Shown: positions 37,995 to 49,037, counted from the stretch's first letter. The stretch: DNA of 64,000 nt from Candidatus Thioglobus autotrophicus (GCF_001293165.1 NZ_CP010552.1:930001-994000); one strand, 5' to 3'. Translations and numbers: made by a program. Notes: generated from the sequence alone by a model not told the origin.

Positions 37995-39422
37995 TTAACG
38001 CTGCTTGTTTTTTATTTTTTTCAATCTTGCTGCTTCGATAATAGCAGCTAACACCATATCATTGTCGTTTGATTTCAAGGTTTCATGGTTCAAAATTTGC
38101 GTGGTTTCATGCCCTTTTCCGGCGATTAGCAAACACTCTTCTTCGTTTAAAGTAATCACGGCATTTTCAATAGCAATTTGGCGATTTTCGTTAATGATAA
38201 CTTCATAGCTATCGTCAATGCCACTCAGAATATCCTCAATAATAGTTTGAGGATTTTCACTTCTTGGATTGTCATTGGTGAGAATGATTGTGTCGGCTAA
38301 TTTAGAGGTAATTTTGCCCATCTTGGCGCGTTTGTCTTTATCGCGATCTCCACCACAACCAAAAATAACACGAATTTTATGTTCTGGATAGTGATTTTGT
38401 AGCGTGGTAATGGCTTTTTCAATCGCATCAGGCGTGTGGGCGTAATCTATCCATATTAATTGCTGTGCATTTTTTTGCATTCTGCCTGGCGGCGGGCTTA
38501 GTTGATGTAATAATGGAATAATTTGCTCATCAGTAAAGTCGCGCGCTTTTAGAGTTTGATAGGCGGCTAAGATGTTTAGTAGGTTGAATTCTCCTAAAAA
38601 TGGCACTTCAAAAACAAAGCCATTAAGCTGTGTAATAAAACCGTATTCAGTGGTTTTAATATCGTCAAAATCTTGAATAGAGTAGCGAGAAATTTGTTTA
38701 TTCTTGCTGGCCATTTCAAAGTCTGCATGGCTGGCATCATCTTGATTAATCACCACACTTTGAACAGAGTTTTGCTGAAATAACTTCAGTTTTTCAGATT
38801 TGTATTGTTGCAAAGAGTGATGATAATCAAGATGATCTTGAGAAAAATTCGTGAACACGGCTTGGGTAATATTTAAACCTTGAATGCGTTGTTGTGCTAA
38901 GCCGTGAGATGAAACCTCTAGTACAGCCGTATTAATATCGTTCTGAGCGTATTCGTGTAGGGCGCGATACAGCGTAATAATATCGGGTGTTGTTTGGCTA
39001 GAAGTTTGTGAATTGTTGCTAATACCTAAAGTGCCAATAAGGCCATTTTTTACCCCTAGCTGGCTGAGTAGTTGTGAGATAAAGTGTGCAACTGAAGTTT
39101 TGCCGTTAGTGCCAGTTACACCGATTACATCAACTGTTTGAGCTTTTGGGTAAAAAGTCTTGGCCAGGTCGGCTAGGTGTGTTGTTAGGTTGTCTATACG
39201 AATAGCAGGCACATTGCAAACAGCGGTTTGCGAGTCTACTAATACGGCAATACAGCCTTGGTTGATCGCCTGATCGATATGATCTATGCCGTGACCTTTC
39301 TCCCCTTGTAGGGCGATAAACACGTCTCCAGGTTGTATTGAATTTGAGTTTAGACACAAACCTTCGACGGTTAAATCAAATTCAGTGGCAGTAATGTCTT
39401 GTAGTAGCTGATTAATTTTCAT
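37995..39422 (-). CDS. murE: UDP-N-acetylmuramoyl-tripeptide synthetase (meso-DAP adding)
   Basis: It adds the third amino acid to the peptidoglycan stem. The 475-aa protein has GVTGTNGKTSV (ATP binding), LEVSSHGL, and the DNPR motif (TNDNPRSE), which selects meso-diaminopimelate. The start ATG at 39422 faces soxB across a 232-base gap. Confidence 0.97.
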   Translation of the reverse strand: MKINQLLQDITATEFDLTVEGLCLNSNSIQPGDVFIALQGEKGHGIDHIDQAINQGCIAVLVDSQTAVCNVPAIRIDNLTTHLADLAKTFYPKAQTVDVIGVTGTNGKTSVAHFISQLLSQLGVKNGLIGTLGISNNSQTSSQTTPDIITLYRALHEYAQNDINTAVLEVSSHGLAQQRIQGLNITQAVFTNFSQDHLDYHHSLQQYKSEKLKLFQQNSVQSVVINQDDASHADFEMASKNKQISRYSIQDFDDIKTTEYGFITQLNGFVFEVPFLGEFNLLNILAAYQTLKARDFTDEQIIPLLHQLSPPPGRMQKNAQQLIWIDYAHTPDAIEKAITTLQNHYPEHKIRVIFGCGGDRDKDKRAKMGKITSKLADTIILTNDNPRSENPQTIIEDILSGIDDSYEVIINENRQIAIENAVITLNEEECLLIAGKGHETTQILNHETLKSNDNDMVLAAIIEAARLKKIKNKQR

Positions 39423-39547
39423 GGCAATATTATAAGATTTTTTGCAAGTTATGCTAAGATGAATCGTAAATATACCAATATTTATTCAAAAAGATGACCG
39501 CACTCTATTTTTTCATTTTATACTACATGCTTAATTGATGGTGTTTT

Positions 39548-39592
39548 GGCTTCTCATTCAAGAGTAAATAGAGCTTGTTTGAATAAGAGGCC
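39548..39592 (+). promoter_or_regulatory. Inverted repeat upstream of soxB (possible operator or leader hairpin)
   Basis: Arms at 39548-39561 and 39579-39592 pair over 14 positions, with twelve Watson-Crick pairs, one G-T and one mismatch, around a 17-base centre. The core is ATTCAA...TTGAAT. It lies 63 bases before the soxB ATG. A weak TATACT box is at 39519-39524. ArsR-type SoxR repressors control sox genes in some bacteria through palindromes, which makes an operator plausible. Confidence 0.5.
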
Positions 39593-39654
39593 ATACAAAA
39601 TTCTAATCATCTTAATTTAAAATTTTTTATAAAAATATGTTCCGAGGAGGGAGT

Positions 39655-41547
39655 ATGTCATTAACACGTAGAGATTTCATTAAAGTATTGGGTGCTGGTT
39701 CGGCAGCAGGTTTGATTAGTGGCTGTGGTAGCGATGCGTCGGCCAAACTTGCGTCACAAGACAATATGTATGAGGTGCCTAAAACGGGTAATGCGCGAAT
39801 TTTGCATATTACCGATACTCATGGTAACTTACTACCTAACTATTTTCGTGAGCCGAATGTCAACCTAGGTTTTGGCCCAACTTATGGTCAATTACCACAT
39901 GTGGTTGGTAATAACCTGCTTAAGCAAATTGGTGTTAAGCCAGGTTCACCTGAAGCCTATGCATTTACTTATAATAATTTTGAAGATTTAGCAGCTAAAT
40001 ACGGTAAGACGGGTGGCTTTGGCCAAATTAAAACTGTTTTAGAGTCTTTGCGTGAGAGTGCTGGTGGCGTACAAAATACATTAACACTTGATGGTGGTGA
40101 TACTTGGCAGGGTTCGGGTACCTCACTTTGGACGCGTGGTGCAGATATGGTTGAAGCTTGTAATATGCTCGGTGTCGATGTGATGGTTGGCCATTGGGAG
40201 TTTACTTATAAAGAAGCAGAAACACTAAAAAACGTTGGCTTCTTTAAAGGTGATTTCTTAGGCCAAAACGTGCGTATTCTTGAAGATGCACTAATGGGTG
40301 GTGAATATGCCACCATGACTGAAAAGTACGATGGTAACGGTCTTTATAGTGAAGATGATGCTATGCCATTTAAGCCTTATGTGATTAAAAATGTTGGTGG
40401 CCACCGTATTGCGGTCATTGGCCAGGCGTTCCCAAGAACTTCTAATGCCAACCCACAAAAATATTTCTTCCCTGACTGGTCATTTGGTTTGCGTGAAGAT
40501 GAGATGCAGGAATTGGTAACAGACATTCGTGAAAATGAAAAGCCAGATGCGGTGATTGTTATTTCACATAATGGTATGGATGTTGATATTAAGATGGCTT
40601 CTCGTGTAGTTGGTATTGATGCATTTTTCGGTGGCCATACGCATGACGGTATGCCTAAACCAGTTGAAGTTAAGAATGCAGGTGGCGTAACTGTGGTGAC
40701 TAATGCTGGTTGCTCGGGCAAGTACATTGGTGTAATGGATTTAAATATTGTTGATCATAAAGTGACTGGTTACGAATACAAGATGCTACCAATTTTGACT
40801 GACTTTATTAAGCCAGATGCAGCGATGGTGTCGTTCATCAGTAAAATGCGTAATACTAAATATGACGAAAATGTGGTTGAGGCGCGCAGTGCTGCAATGT
40901 CAAATAACGTGGATCGTCTGGGTAAAACTTACGATGAAATTCTAACTGAAAAACTTTGCTCAACTAACCAAACGCTTTATCGTCGTGGCAACTTTATGGG
41001 GACTTGGGATCAGGTATTGGTTAATTCATTGCGTGAAGAGCATGATGCGGACTTTGCAATGTCTGCGGGTGTTCGCTGGGGTACTTCGGTACCAGCAGGT
41101 CATGACGTTACCATGGAAGACTTGATGACGAATACATCAATGACTTATGGCGAAACTTACGTGAGTGAACTGAAAGGCGCGCAACTTAAAGAAATTTTAG
41201 AAGGTATTGCTGAAAACTTATTTGTACAAGATCCGTACTTGCAATCAGGTGGTGATATGGTGCGCATGGGTGGTATGGATTACACCATTGATCCAGCGGC
41301 AACCCTAGGTAATCGTATTTCTGAGATGAAGGATGATGAAGGTACGACGATTGATCCAAATAAATCGTACAAAGTTTCTGGTTGGGCGCAAGTGGGTTCA
41401 GTGGGCAATGGTCGACTTATGTGGGACGTTGCAGCGGATTACTTACGCAAGCAAGGTACACTAGACTTGAAGAAAGTTAATCATCCAACTATTAAAGGTG
41501 TTAAGACTAATCCAGGTATTGAAAATTACGCTGGAAAGCTTATTTAA
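39655..41547 (+). CDS. soxB: Thiosulfohydrolase SoxB
   Basis: SoxB hydrolyses sulfate from the thiosulfate-derived adduct on SoxY in the periplasm, using a two-manganese centre. The start is ATG at 39655, supported by GAGGAGGGAG. The 630-aa protein begins with a Tat signal (LTRRDFIKVLG, then a hydrophobic stretch). It has the calcineurin-like metal motifs ITDTHGNLLP, DGGDTWQGSG, the SoxB signature VGHWEFTY, ISHNGMD and GGHTHDG, then a 5'-nucleotidase-type C-terminal domain. No other sox gene is next to it, as is usual where soxB stands apart from soxXYZA. It ends in a strong terminator. Confidence 0.98.
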   Translation: MSLTRRDFIKVLGAGSAAGLISGCGSDASAKLASQDNMYEVPKTGNARILHITDTHGNLLPNYFREPNVNLGFGPTYGQLPHVVGNNLLKQIGVKPGSPEAYAFTYNNFEDLAAKYGKTGGFGQIKTVLESLRESAGGVQNTLTLDGGDTWQGSGTSLWTRGADMVEACNMLGVDVMVGHWEFTYKEAETLKNVGFFKGDFLGQNVRILEDALMGGEYATMTEKYDGNGLYSEDDAMPFKPYVIKNVGGHRIAVIGQAFPRTSNANPQKYFFPDWSFGLREDEMQELVTDIRENEKPDAVIVISHNGMDVDIKMASRVVGIDAFFGGHTHDGMPKPVEVKNAGGVTVVTNAGCSGKYIGVMDLNIVDHKVTGYEYKMLPILTDFIKPDAAMVSFISKMRNTKYDENVVEARSAAMSNNVDRLGKTYDEILTEKLCSTNQTLYRRGNFMGTWDQVLVNSLREEHDADFAMSAGVRWGTSVPAGHDVTMEDLMTNTSMTYGETYVSELKGAQLKEILEGIAENLFVQDPYLQSGGDMVRMGGMDYTIDPAATLGNRISEMKDDEGTTIDPNKSYKVSGWAQVGSVGNGRLMWDVAADYLRKQGTLDLKKVNHPTIKGVKTNPGIENYAGKLI

Positions 41548-41567
41548 GTTTGAATTAGGTAGATTAT

Positions 41568-41596
41568 AAAAAAGCCCCGCCAGTCGGGGTTTTTTA
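41568..41596 (+). terminator. Rho-independent terminator after soxB
   Basis: A CCCCG/CGGGG stem (41575-41579 with 41585-41589) extended by A-T pairs is followed by a T run. It lies 20 bases after the soxB stop and 13 bases before the next gene. Confidence 0.88.
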
Positions 41597-41609
41597 TTAG
41601 AAAAATCTT

Positions 41610-42728
41610 ATGAAATTATTATCTTTATTATTGTTACTGATTAATATCTCTGTACAGGCGGATGTCGTTAAGCCGGCTTTGGTAGAGGTAACTATTTTTA
41701 ACAATAAGACACTAGAAGTGACCATCGATTTGAGCCTTGAAGCGGCGATGGCGGGCATTGGGACACAGTATAAAAACACCACGGATTCGCCAAATTCACA
41801 GACGTATGATCAGCTGAGGTCACTCGAACCAGGGGTATTGCGCGAGCGTTTTAAGGCTTTTGAAGTAGAATTTTTAAACAGCCTTGATTTAAGTGTTAAT
41901 CATCAAGCTCAAGTATTAGCCCTGACCAATGCAAAAATTGATATTGTCGGTTATAAAAAACGTCCTAGAAAAACCGTGTTGACGTATCAGACGCCACTTG
42001 ATGAATGGCCCAAAACACTAACTTGGCAGTATGGAAAAATCCATGGTGATAGCGCTTTGCGTTGGCAAATATACAAACAAGACGAATACAATTGGAGTCA
42101 GTGGCAATGGTTGCGTGATGGTAGTTCTAGTGGGGTGATTGATATTAATCATCCAGAATCTCAAAGTACCGCACAGCGTTTTTTTCAATTTATTGATATT
42201 GGATTTGATCATGTGATTCCGCTAGGATGGGACCACATCTTGTTTATTATTGGCATGGCACTTTCGTCTTTATTATGGCGTCGACTGTTGTTATTAGTGA
42301 GTGTCTTTACTCTGGCACATACATTAACACTTGGCTTGGCGATGACAGGTGTTTTGGAAATATCGGCAAGAATTGTAGAGCCATTAATCGCTTTTTCTAT
42401 TGCTTATGTGGCGATAGAAAATCTACTCGCGCACCAATCGATTAAACGTAAAACCATTGTTGTCTTTATTTTTGGACTTATACATGGTTTGGGTTTTGCC
42501 AGCATGCTTAAGAATTTTGAAATGGCGCCTGATTCCTTTGCCACCACGTTAATTGGTTTTAATGTCGGTGTAGAGTTAGCTCAAGTGGTGATTGTGCTAG
42601 GTGTAGTTGGCGTCTTACTGATACTCCGAAGACTGAAATTTAATTATCGACAATTGGCCATCATCCCTATTTCAATATTGATTGCAATTATCGGATTTTG
42701 GTGGGGGATAGAACGTCTGGTTGGATAA
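41610..42728 (+). CDS. HupE/UreJ-like membrane protein with exported N-terminal domain
   Basis: The 372-aa protein has a signal peptide (1-17), an extracytoplasmic beta-rich domain (about 20-185) and a C-terminal block of about six membrane helices. The helices carry GFDHVIPLGWDHILFIIGM, LAHTLTLGLA, FGLIHGLGFA and NVGVELAQ, the pattern of the HupE/UreJ_2 family. The many conserved His and Asp in the membrane part suit metal transport. Relatives are linked to nickel or cobalt uptake. Its place next to soxB suggests a metal or redox link, but this is inferred. It has no clear promoter of its own beyond the soxB terminator gap. Confidence 0.8.
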   Translation: MKLLSLLLLLINISVQADVVKPALVEVTIFNNKTLEVTIDLSLEAAMAGIGTQYKNTTDSPNSQTYDQLRSLEPGVLRERFKAFEVEFLNSLDLSVNHQAQVLALTNAKIDIVGYKKRPRKTVLTYQTPLDEWPKTLTWQYGKIHGDSALRWQIYKQDEYNWSQWQWLRDGSSSGVIDINHPESQSTAQRFFQFIDIGFDHVIPLGWDHILFIIGMALSSLLWRRLLLLVSVFTLAHTLTLGLAMTGVLEISARIVEPLIAFSIAYVAIENLLAHQSIKRKTIVVFIFGLIHGLGFASMLKNFEMAPDSFATTLIGFNVGVELAQVVIVLGVVGVLLILRRLKFNYRQLAIIPISILIAIIGFWWGIERLVG

Positions 42729-42791
42729 TTGACAATTACAAATATTTTAGAAGCTTAATGTAGAAGAAGAAAAAAAGGCGCAGTCATTAAG

Positions 42792-43757
42792 TTAGATAAT
42801 TTTGGCTTGCATTAGAGTGTGGGTGTTGATCGCTCCCAATACCTGGTTAGACTCATCAACAACAGGCAGAGAATTTAGATTAAATTCATCCATCATTTGT
42901 ACAGCAGCCATGGCTGGCTTGTCCGCTAGAATGGTTTTGCAATTTGATATCATCACCTCTTTAATTTGCAAATTTTGAATATCAGATTGTGTTTCTAGTA
43001 CACGACGCAAATCACCATCAGTAAAGATGCCTTCTAGATGATTGTTATTAGTGATAAGCACCATGCCTAATGCCTTTTGACTCATGACTAGTAGAGCGTC
43101 TAGCAGCTTGGTATCGGCGCTCACTATAGGAATCTCGTCACCTGTTTTCATGATATTATGAACAAAGGTTAGTAGTCTTCTGCCGAGTGCACCTGAGGGG
43201 TGTGAACGTGCAAAATCATCTGGGCTAAAACCTTTACTGGTCAAAATACTAACAGCTAGCGCATCACCCATAGCCAGTGCTACTGTGGTTGAAGAGGTTG
43301 GTGCCAAGTTATGTGGGCAAGCCTCTTTTTCAACACTTACATCTAAATGTACATCACTAATTTGAGCAATCGAGGAATTGGCGTTGCCTGTCATACCGAT
43401 AATCGATGCACCTAGGCGCTTGATAACAGGAACAAGCGTCATGATTTCATCAGATTCTCCTGAATAAGAAATACAGATAGCCACATCATTTTTCTCAATC
43501 ATGCCAAGGTCGCCATGTCCAGCTTCCCCTGGATGTACGGCAAAAGCTGGCGTGCCTGTGGAGGCAAAAGTAGCGGCAATTTTATTACCAATATGGCCTG
43601 ATTTCCCCATGCCAATTAAAACCACCTTACCTGTGCAATTTTGAATAAGCGTACAAGCATTGACAAAACTTTGGTCAAGTCGTTCAGCTAACTGGGTAAC
43701 AGCACGCGCCTCAGTTAAGATAACTTGTTGGGCAGATTTTAATAAGGTGTCAGACAT
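42792..43757 (-). CDS. kdsD: D-arabinose 5-phosphate isomerase (KdsD/KpsF family)
   Basis: It makes arabinose 5-phosphate for the Kdo sugar of LPS. The 321-aa protein has an N-terminal SIS domain (about 35-170, with GMGKSGHIGNKIAATFASTG and SYSGESDE) and two C-terminal CBS domains (about 205-320). The catalytic His is in HPGEAGHGDLG. It converges with the HupE-like gene and is divergent from the phosphatase gene. Confidence 0.95.
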   Translation of the reverse strand: MSDTLLKSAQQVILTEARAVTQLAERLDQSFVNACTLIQNCTGKVVLIGMGKSGHIGNKIAATFASTGTPAFAVHPGEAGHGDLGMIEKNDVAICISYSGESDEIMTLVPVIKRLGASIIGMTGNANSSIAQISDVHLDVSVEKEACPHNLAPTSSTTVALAMGDALAVSILTSKGFSPDDFARSHPSGALGRRLLTFVHNIMKTGDEIPIVSADTKLLDALLVMSQKALGMVLITNNNHLEGIFTDGDLRRVLETQSDIQNLQIKEVMISNCKTILADKPAMAAVQMMDEFNLNSLPVVDESNQVLGAINTHTLMQAKII

Positions 43758-43809
43758 AATTAACTTTAATCCTAGATATAATGATTGATTTTATCAACTA
43801 TAAAAGTCG

Positions 43810-44286
43810 ATGAGTGACGAAAAAACCAAAATTTTATTTGTGTGTATGGGTAATATTTGCCGTTCTCCCACGGCAGAAGGTGCATTTAGATCGCAAGTAG
43901 TGAAGCGCGGCATTGAGCATTTATTTGAAATTGATTCTGCTGGCACACACGCTTACCATATTGGTGAGCAGCCTGATGCTAGATCGCAAGTATCGGCCAC
44001 TAAGTATCAGGTCGATTTATCCAGTCAGCAAGCGCGTCAGGTACATGAAAGTGATTTTTATCATTATGATTATATTTTTGCTATGGACGAGTCAAATTTA
44101 TTCAACATGCGAAATATTTGCCCTCAAGAACAACAATTTAAACTGTCTTTGATGCTGGATAATATTCCTAACAATCAAATGAAAAGTGTGCCAGACCCAT
44201 ATTTCGAGGGCCGATTCGATGAGGTTTTTGAAATGCTAAATCGAGCCAGTAAGTTTTTATTAGAGCGCTTAGCGAAAAAGGCCTAA
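43810..44286 (+). CDS. Low-molecular-weight protein tyrosine phosphatase
   Basis: The 158-aa protein has the P-loop C-x5-R: Cys12 and Arg18 in VCMGNICRS, and the general-acid Asp in VPDPYFEG. These are the exact hallmarks of the LMW-PTP family. It dephosphorylates phosphotyrosine in proteins, often in exopolysaccharide control. It lies just before the str operon promoter. No tyrosine kinase is in the window. Confidence 0.95.
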   Translation: MSDEKTKILFVCMGNICRSPTAEGAFRSQVVKRGIEHLFEIDSAGTHAYHIGEQPDARSQVSATKYQVDLSSQQARQVHESDFYHYDYIFAMDESNLFNMRNICPQEQQFKLSLMLDNIPNNQMKSVPDPYFEGRFDEVFEMLNRASKFLLERLAKKA

Positions 44287-44292
44287 AACTTG

Positions 44293-44322
44293 TTGACATA
44301 AGCGCGCCTAACACAGTATAAT
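44293..44322 (+). promoter_or_regulatory. str operon promoter
   Basis: A perfect TTGACA (44293-44298) and a perfect TATAAT (44317-44322) are separated by 18 bases, about 80 bases before rpsL. Confidence 0.9.
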
Positions 44323-44332
44323 TCACCCCTTT

Positions 44333-44359
44333 ATTGCCCCTGAAAAAACAATGGGCGAT
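44333..44359 (+). promoter_or_regulatory. Leader hairpin upstream of rpsL
   Basis: ATTGCCC (44333-44339) pairs with GGGCGAT (44353-44359), with one G-T pair, within the transcribed leader. It may help regulate the operon. No T run follows, so it is not a standard terminator. Confidence 0.45.
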
Positions 44360-44401
44360 TGTAAGTTACTTAAATTAAAGAAGATTTGGAGAAATAGCGA
44401 T

Positions 44402-44776
44402 ATGTCAACAGTTAATCAATTGGTACGTAATCCACGTAAAAAGAAGATTGTAAAAAGTGGCGTGCCAGCATTAGACAGCTGCCCTCAAAAACGTGGCGTA
44501 TGTACTCGTGTATATACAACTACCCCTAAGAAGCCTAACTCAGCATTACGTAAAGTTGCTCGTGTAAGACTGACTAATTCAGCCGAAGTTACTACCTACA
44601 TTGGTGGTGAAGGTCACAACTTACAAGAACACTCAGTGATTCTTATTCGTGGTGGTCGTGTTAAAGATCTACCTGGTGTTCGTTACCACACAGTTCGTGG
44701 TGCATTAGATACCGTGGGTGTTGATGGCAGAATGCAAGGTCGTTCTAAGTATGGTACTAAGAAGCCTAAGAAATAA
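44402..44776 (+). CDS. rpsL: 30S ribosomal protein S12
   Basis: The start is ATG at 44402, behind TTGGAG. A longer open frame from 44351 is not supported. The 124-aa protein carries [13 protein letters not shown], with the lysine that is changed in streptomycin-resistant strains present in its normal form. It sits in the decoding centre. It is first in the str operon. Unlike in many gammaproteobacteria, rpoC is not directly upstream. Confidence 0.99.
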   Translation: MSTVNQLVRNPRKKKIVKSGVPALDSCPQKRGVCTRVYTTTPKKPNSALRKVARVRLTNSAEVTTYIGGEGHNLQEHSVILIRGGRVKDLPGVRYHTVRGALDTVGVDGRMQGRSKYGTKKPKK

Positions 44777-44789
44777 CAACAATATATAA

Positions 44790-45272
<483 letters not shown>

Positions 45273-45302
45273 TCGAACACATAGATTTAAGGATTTAAGA
45301 AA

Positions 45303-47405
45303 ATGGCAAGAAATCACCCACTTAGTCGCTACCGTAATGTCGGTGTTATGGCGCATATTGATGCTGGTAAGACAACTACTACAGAACGTGTTCTTTTATA
45401 CACAGGCCGTACTCACAAAATTGGTGAGGTTCACGATGGTGGTGCAACCATGGACTGGATGGAGCAAGAGCAAGAGCGTGGTATTACCATTACTTCTGCT
45501 GCAACGACTTGTATGTGGAAAGGTATGGATGAGCAGTTTCCAGAGCACCGTATTAATATTATTGATACTCCGGGACACGTTGACTTTACGATTGAAGTAG
45601 AGCGTTCACTTAAAGTATTAGATGGTGCAATGGCTTTATTTTGTGCGGTTGGTGGTGTAGAGCCTCAATCAGAAACTGTATGGCGTCAAGCAAATAAGTA
45701 CAATGTTCCACGTATCGGTTTTGTCAATAAGATGGACCGTGCTGGTGCAAATTTCTTACGTGTATGTGATCAAATTAAAACGCGTTTAGGTGCAAATCCT
45801 GTACCAATGCAAATTGCAATTGGTGCAGAAGAAGACTTTAAAGGTGTAGTAGATCTAATCACTATGAAGGCTATCTACTGGAATGAAGAAGATCAAGGCG
45901 CAACTTATGATGCACTAGATATTCCTGCAGAACTACAAGAGCTTGCTGAAGAAAAACGTGAATTTATGATTGAATCAGCTGCTGAAGCTTCTGAAGAGTT
46001 AATGGAAAAATACTTAGAAGAAGGTGAATTAACAGCTGACGAAATTAAAGAAGGTATTCGTACTCAGACTATTAATAATGAAATTATTCCAATGTTCTGT
46101 GGCTCAGCCTTTAAGAACAAGGGTGTACAAGCAGCATTAGATGCAATCATTATGTACATGCCATCACCACTTGATGTGGACGCAATTGAAGGTATCTTGG
46201 ATGATAAAGACGAGACTAGAGCGCCTCGTCCAGCTGATGACGATGAGCCGTTTTCAGCACTAGCCTTTAAGATTGCAACCGACCCATTTGTAGGTACTTT
46301 GACATTCTTCCGTGTTTATTCAGGTGTCCTTAAAGCTGGTGATTTTGTTTATAACTCATCTAAAGGTAAGAAAGAGCGTATTGGCCGTATGGTACAGATG
46401 CACTCAAACGATCGTGAAGAAATTAAAGAAGTTCGTGCGGGTGATATCGCTGCTGCGATTGGCCTAAAAGACGTTACAACGGGTGACACATTATGTGACC
46501 TTAAAGAGAAGATTGTTCTAGAAAGAATGGAATTCCCTGAGCCGGTAATCGCATTAGCGGTTGAGCCTAAAACTAAAGCAGACCAAGAGAAGATGGGTAT
46601 CGCATTAGGCAAGCTAGCTGCAGAAGATCCGTCTTTCCGTGTATCAAGTGATGAAGAGTCTGGACAGACAATTATTGCAGGTATGGGTGAGCTTCACTTA
46701 GACATTATTGTTGATCGTATGAAGCGTGAATTTGATGTTGAATGTAACGTTGGTGCGCCACAAGTATCTTACCGTGAAGCGATTACGACAATGGTTGAGC
46801 ATCAGCATAAGTTTGCTAAGCAATCAGGTGGTCGTGGTCAGTACGGACATGTTCATTTACGTATCGAGCCTCAAGAAGCCGGTGCTGGATATGAATTTGT
46901 TGACGAAATTAAAGGTGGTGTTATTCCTAAGGAATACATTCCTGCAGTTGACAAAGGTGTTCAAGAACAAATGGAGAACGGTGTATTAGCAGGCTTCCCA
47001 TTAGTTGATGTTAAAGTCACAGTTTATGATGGTTCTTACCATGATGTTGACTCGAATGAAATGGCGTTTAAGATCGCCGCGAGTAAGTGTTTAGCTGAAG
47101 GTGTTAGAATGGCCAATCCACAATTGCTTGAGCCAATGATGGCAGTTGAAGTAGTTACCCCTGAAGAATACATGGGTGACGTAATGGGTGACCTTAACCG
47201 TCGTCGTGGTTTAGTTGGTGGTATGGAAGACCTTCCAAATGGTAAGCAATTAAAAGCAGACGTTCCACTAGCAGAAATGTTTGGTTATGCAAACGATCTT
47301 CGTTCAGCAACTCAAGGACGTGCTAGCTATTCAATGGAATTCTCAAGGTATACAGCAGCGCCGAAAAATGTTGCTGACGATGTTATCGCAAAATTAAATA
47401 AGTAA
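45303..47405 (+). CDS. fusA: Elongation factor G
   Basis: The 700-aa translocase GTPase has the P-loop [15 protein letters not shown], effector [14 protein letters not shown] and NKMDRAG motifs, and the five-domain length of bacterial EF-G. AAGGA lies upstream. Confidence 0.99.
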   Translation: MARNHPLSRYRNVGVMAHIDAGKTTTTERVLLYTGRTHKIGEVHDGGATMDWMEQEQERGITITSAATTCMWKGMDEQFPEHRINIIDTPGHVDFTIEVERSLKVLDGAMALFCAVGGVEPQSETVWRQANKYNVPRIGFVNKMDRAGANFLRVCDQIKTRLGANPVPMQIAIGAEEDFKGVVDLITMKAIYWNEEDQGATYDALDIPAELQELAEEKREFMIESAAEASEELMEKYLEEGELTADEIKEGIRTQTINNEIIPMFCGSAFKNKGVQAALDAIIMYMPSPLDVDAIEGILDDKDETRAPRPADDDEPFSALAFKIATDPFVGTLTFFRVYSGVLKAGDFVYNSSKGKKERIGRMVQMHSNDREEIKEVRAGDIAAAIGLKDVTTGDTLCDLKEKIVLERMEFPEPVIALAVEPKTKADQEKMGIALGKLAAEDPSFRVSSDEESGQTIIAGMGELHLDIIVDRMKREFDVECNVGAPQVSYREAITTMVEHQHKFAKQSGGRGQYGHVHLRIEPQEAGAGYEFVDEIKGGVIPKEYIPAVDKGVQEQMENGVLAGFPLVDVKVTVYDGSYHDVDSNEMAFKIAASKCLAEGVRMANPQLLEPMMAVEVVTPEEYMGDVMGDLNRRRGLVGGMEDLPNGKQLKADVPLAEMFGYANDLRSATQGRASYSMEFSRYTAAPKNVADDVIAKLNK

Positions 47406-47417
47406 GGAGTATTTACA

Positions 47418-48608
47418 ATGTCAAAAGAAAAATTTGAAAGAACCAAGCCACACGTAAACGTGGGCACAATCGGTCACGTTGACCATGGTAAAACTACGTT
47501 AACTGCAGCAATTACTAAAGTAATGGCTGAGGCTAACGGTAGTGAAGCAACAGACTTTGCTGATATTGACAAAGCACCTGAAGAAAGAGAGCGTGGTATC
47601 ACGATTTCAACGTCACACGTAGAATACGAGTCAGAGACTCGTCACTACGCACACGTTGACTGCCCGGGACACGCCGACTACGTTAAAAACATGATTACTG
47701 GTGCTGCACAAATGGACGGCGCTATTATCGTTATTGCTGCAACAGACGGCCCAATGGCTCAAACGCGTGAGCACATTCTTTTATCTAAGCAAGTAGGTGT
47801 ACCTTACATCGTTGTTTACATGAACAAAGCTGACATGGTTGACGATGAAGAGTTAATCGAATTAGTTGAAATGGAAATCCGTGAACTTTTAAATGAATAC
47901 GATTTCCCAGGTGATGACACGCCAGTTATTCTTGGCTCTGCTCTTAAAGCTTTAGAAGGCGATACATCTGACATTGGTGTACCTTCAGTCTTAAAGCTTG
48001 TAGAAGCATTAGACACATACATCCCTGAGCCTGTACGTGACACTGAAAAGACATTCATTATGCCAATTGAGGATGTATTCTCAATCTCTGGTCGTGGTAC
48101 GGTTGTAACAGGTCGTATTGAAGCTGGTATCGTTAACGTTGGTGATGAATTAGAAATCGTTGGTATTAAAGATACACAAACAACAACGTGTACGGGTGTT
48201 GAGATGTTCCGTAAGTTATTAGATTCTGGTGAAGCAGGCGATAACGTTGGTGTGCTACTTCGTGGTACTAAGCGTGAAGAAGTTGAACGTGGTCAAGTAC
48301 TAGCTAAGCCTGGTTCAATTAAGCCGCACTCTAAGTTTGAAGCAGAAGTTTATGTTTTAAGTAAAGATGAGGGTGGCCGTCATACGCCATTCTTTGATAA
48401 CTACCGTCCACAGTTCTACTTCCGTACAACTGACGTAACAGGTGCTTGTAAGCTACCTGATGGCGTAGAGATGGTAATGCCAGGCGATAACGTAAAGATG
48501 CAAGTAGAGCTTCTTTCACCAATCGCTATGGAAGATGGTTTAAGATTCGCAATTAGAGAAGGTGGTCGTACTGTAGGTGCGGGTGTTGTTTCTAAGGTTA
48601 CGGATTAA
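47418..48608 (+). CDS. tuf: Elongation factor Tu
   Basis: The 396-aa GTPase delivers aminoacyl-tRNA to the ribosome. It has [27 protein letters not shown] and NKADMVDD, with AAGGAG upstream of the start. A terminator follows before rpsJ. Confidence 0.99.
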   Translation: MSKEKFERTKPHVNVGTIGHVDHGKTTLTAAITKVMAEANGSEATDFADIDKAPEERERGITISTSHVEYESETRHYAHVDCPGHADYVKNMITGAAQMDGAIIVIAATDGPMAQTREHILLSKQVGVPYIVVYMNKADMVDDEELIELVEMEIRELLNEYDFPGDDTPVILGSALKALEGDTSDIGVPSVLKLVEALDTYIPEPVRDTEKTFIMPIEDVFSISGRGTVVTGRIEAGIVNVGDELEIVGIKDTQTTTCTGVEMFRKLLDSGEAGDNVGVLLRGTKREEVERGQVLAKPGSIKPHSKFEAEVYVLSKDEGGRHTPFFDNYRPQFYFRTTDVTGACKLPDGVEMVMPGDNVKMQVELLSPIAMEDGLRFAIREGGRTVGAGVVSKVTD

Positions 48609-48623
48609 TTAGTTAAATAGAGG

Positions 48624-48655
48624 CCGAAGATTTATTGTATAATCTTCGGTTTTTC
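48624..48655 (+). terminator. Terminator between tuf and rpsJ
   Basis: A 9-bp stem (CCGAAGATT at 48624-48632 with AATCTTCGG at 48641-48649) is followed by TTTTT. A TATAAT (48638-48643) lies in its loop and right arm, but I see no matching -35. Confidence 0.8.
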
Positions 48656-48696
48656 GTTTGTAAAGATAGACACTACAAATAGATAGGACAAAACAC

Positions 48697-49008
48697 ATGA
48701 GCAATCAAAATATTAGAATTAAATTAAAAGCATTCGATCATCGTTTAATCGACAAATCGGCGCTTGAGATTGTAGAGACTGCTAAGCGTACTGGTGCTAG
48801 TGTAAGAGGTCCAATCCCTCTTCCGACTAAAAAGGAACGTTTTACTGTATTAACATCTCCGCACGTTAACAAAAAGGCGAGAGATCAATATGAGTTAAGA
48901 ACTTACATTAGATTAATGGATGTGATTAGCCCGACAGATAAAACAGTAGATGCTTTAATGAAGTTAGATTTAGCTGCTGGTGTTGATGTAGCAATCAAGC
49001 TTAACTAG
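48697..49008 (+). CDS. rpsJ: 30S ribosomal protein S10
   Basis: The 103-aa protein begins the S10 operon and also serves as NusE in antitermination. It contains [13 protein letters not shown] and the [15 protein letters not shown] stretch. AGGA precedes the start. Confidence 0.99.
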   Translation: MSNQNIRIKLKAFDHRLIDKSALEIVETAKRTGASVRGPIPLPTKKERFTVLTSPHVNKKARDQYELRTYIRLMDVISPTDKTVDALMKLDLAAGVDVAIKLN

Positions 49009-49037
49009 ACAGATATAAATAAATTAGGAATAAGATC

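Noticed and set aside
48638-48643. TATAAT in the tuf terminator as an S10 operon promoter
   Set aside because: No -35 hexamer at a suitable distance; the match overlaps the terminator stem and loop.
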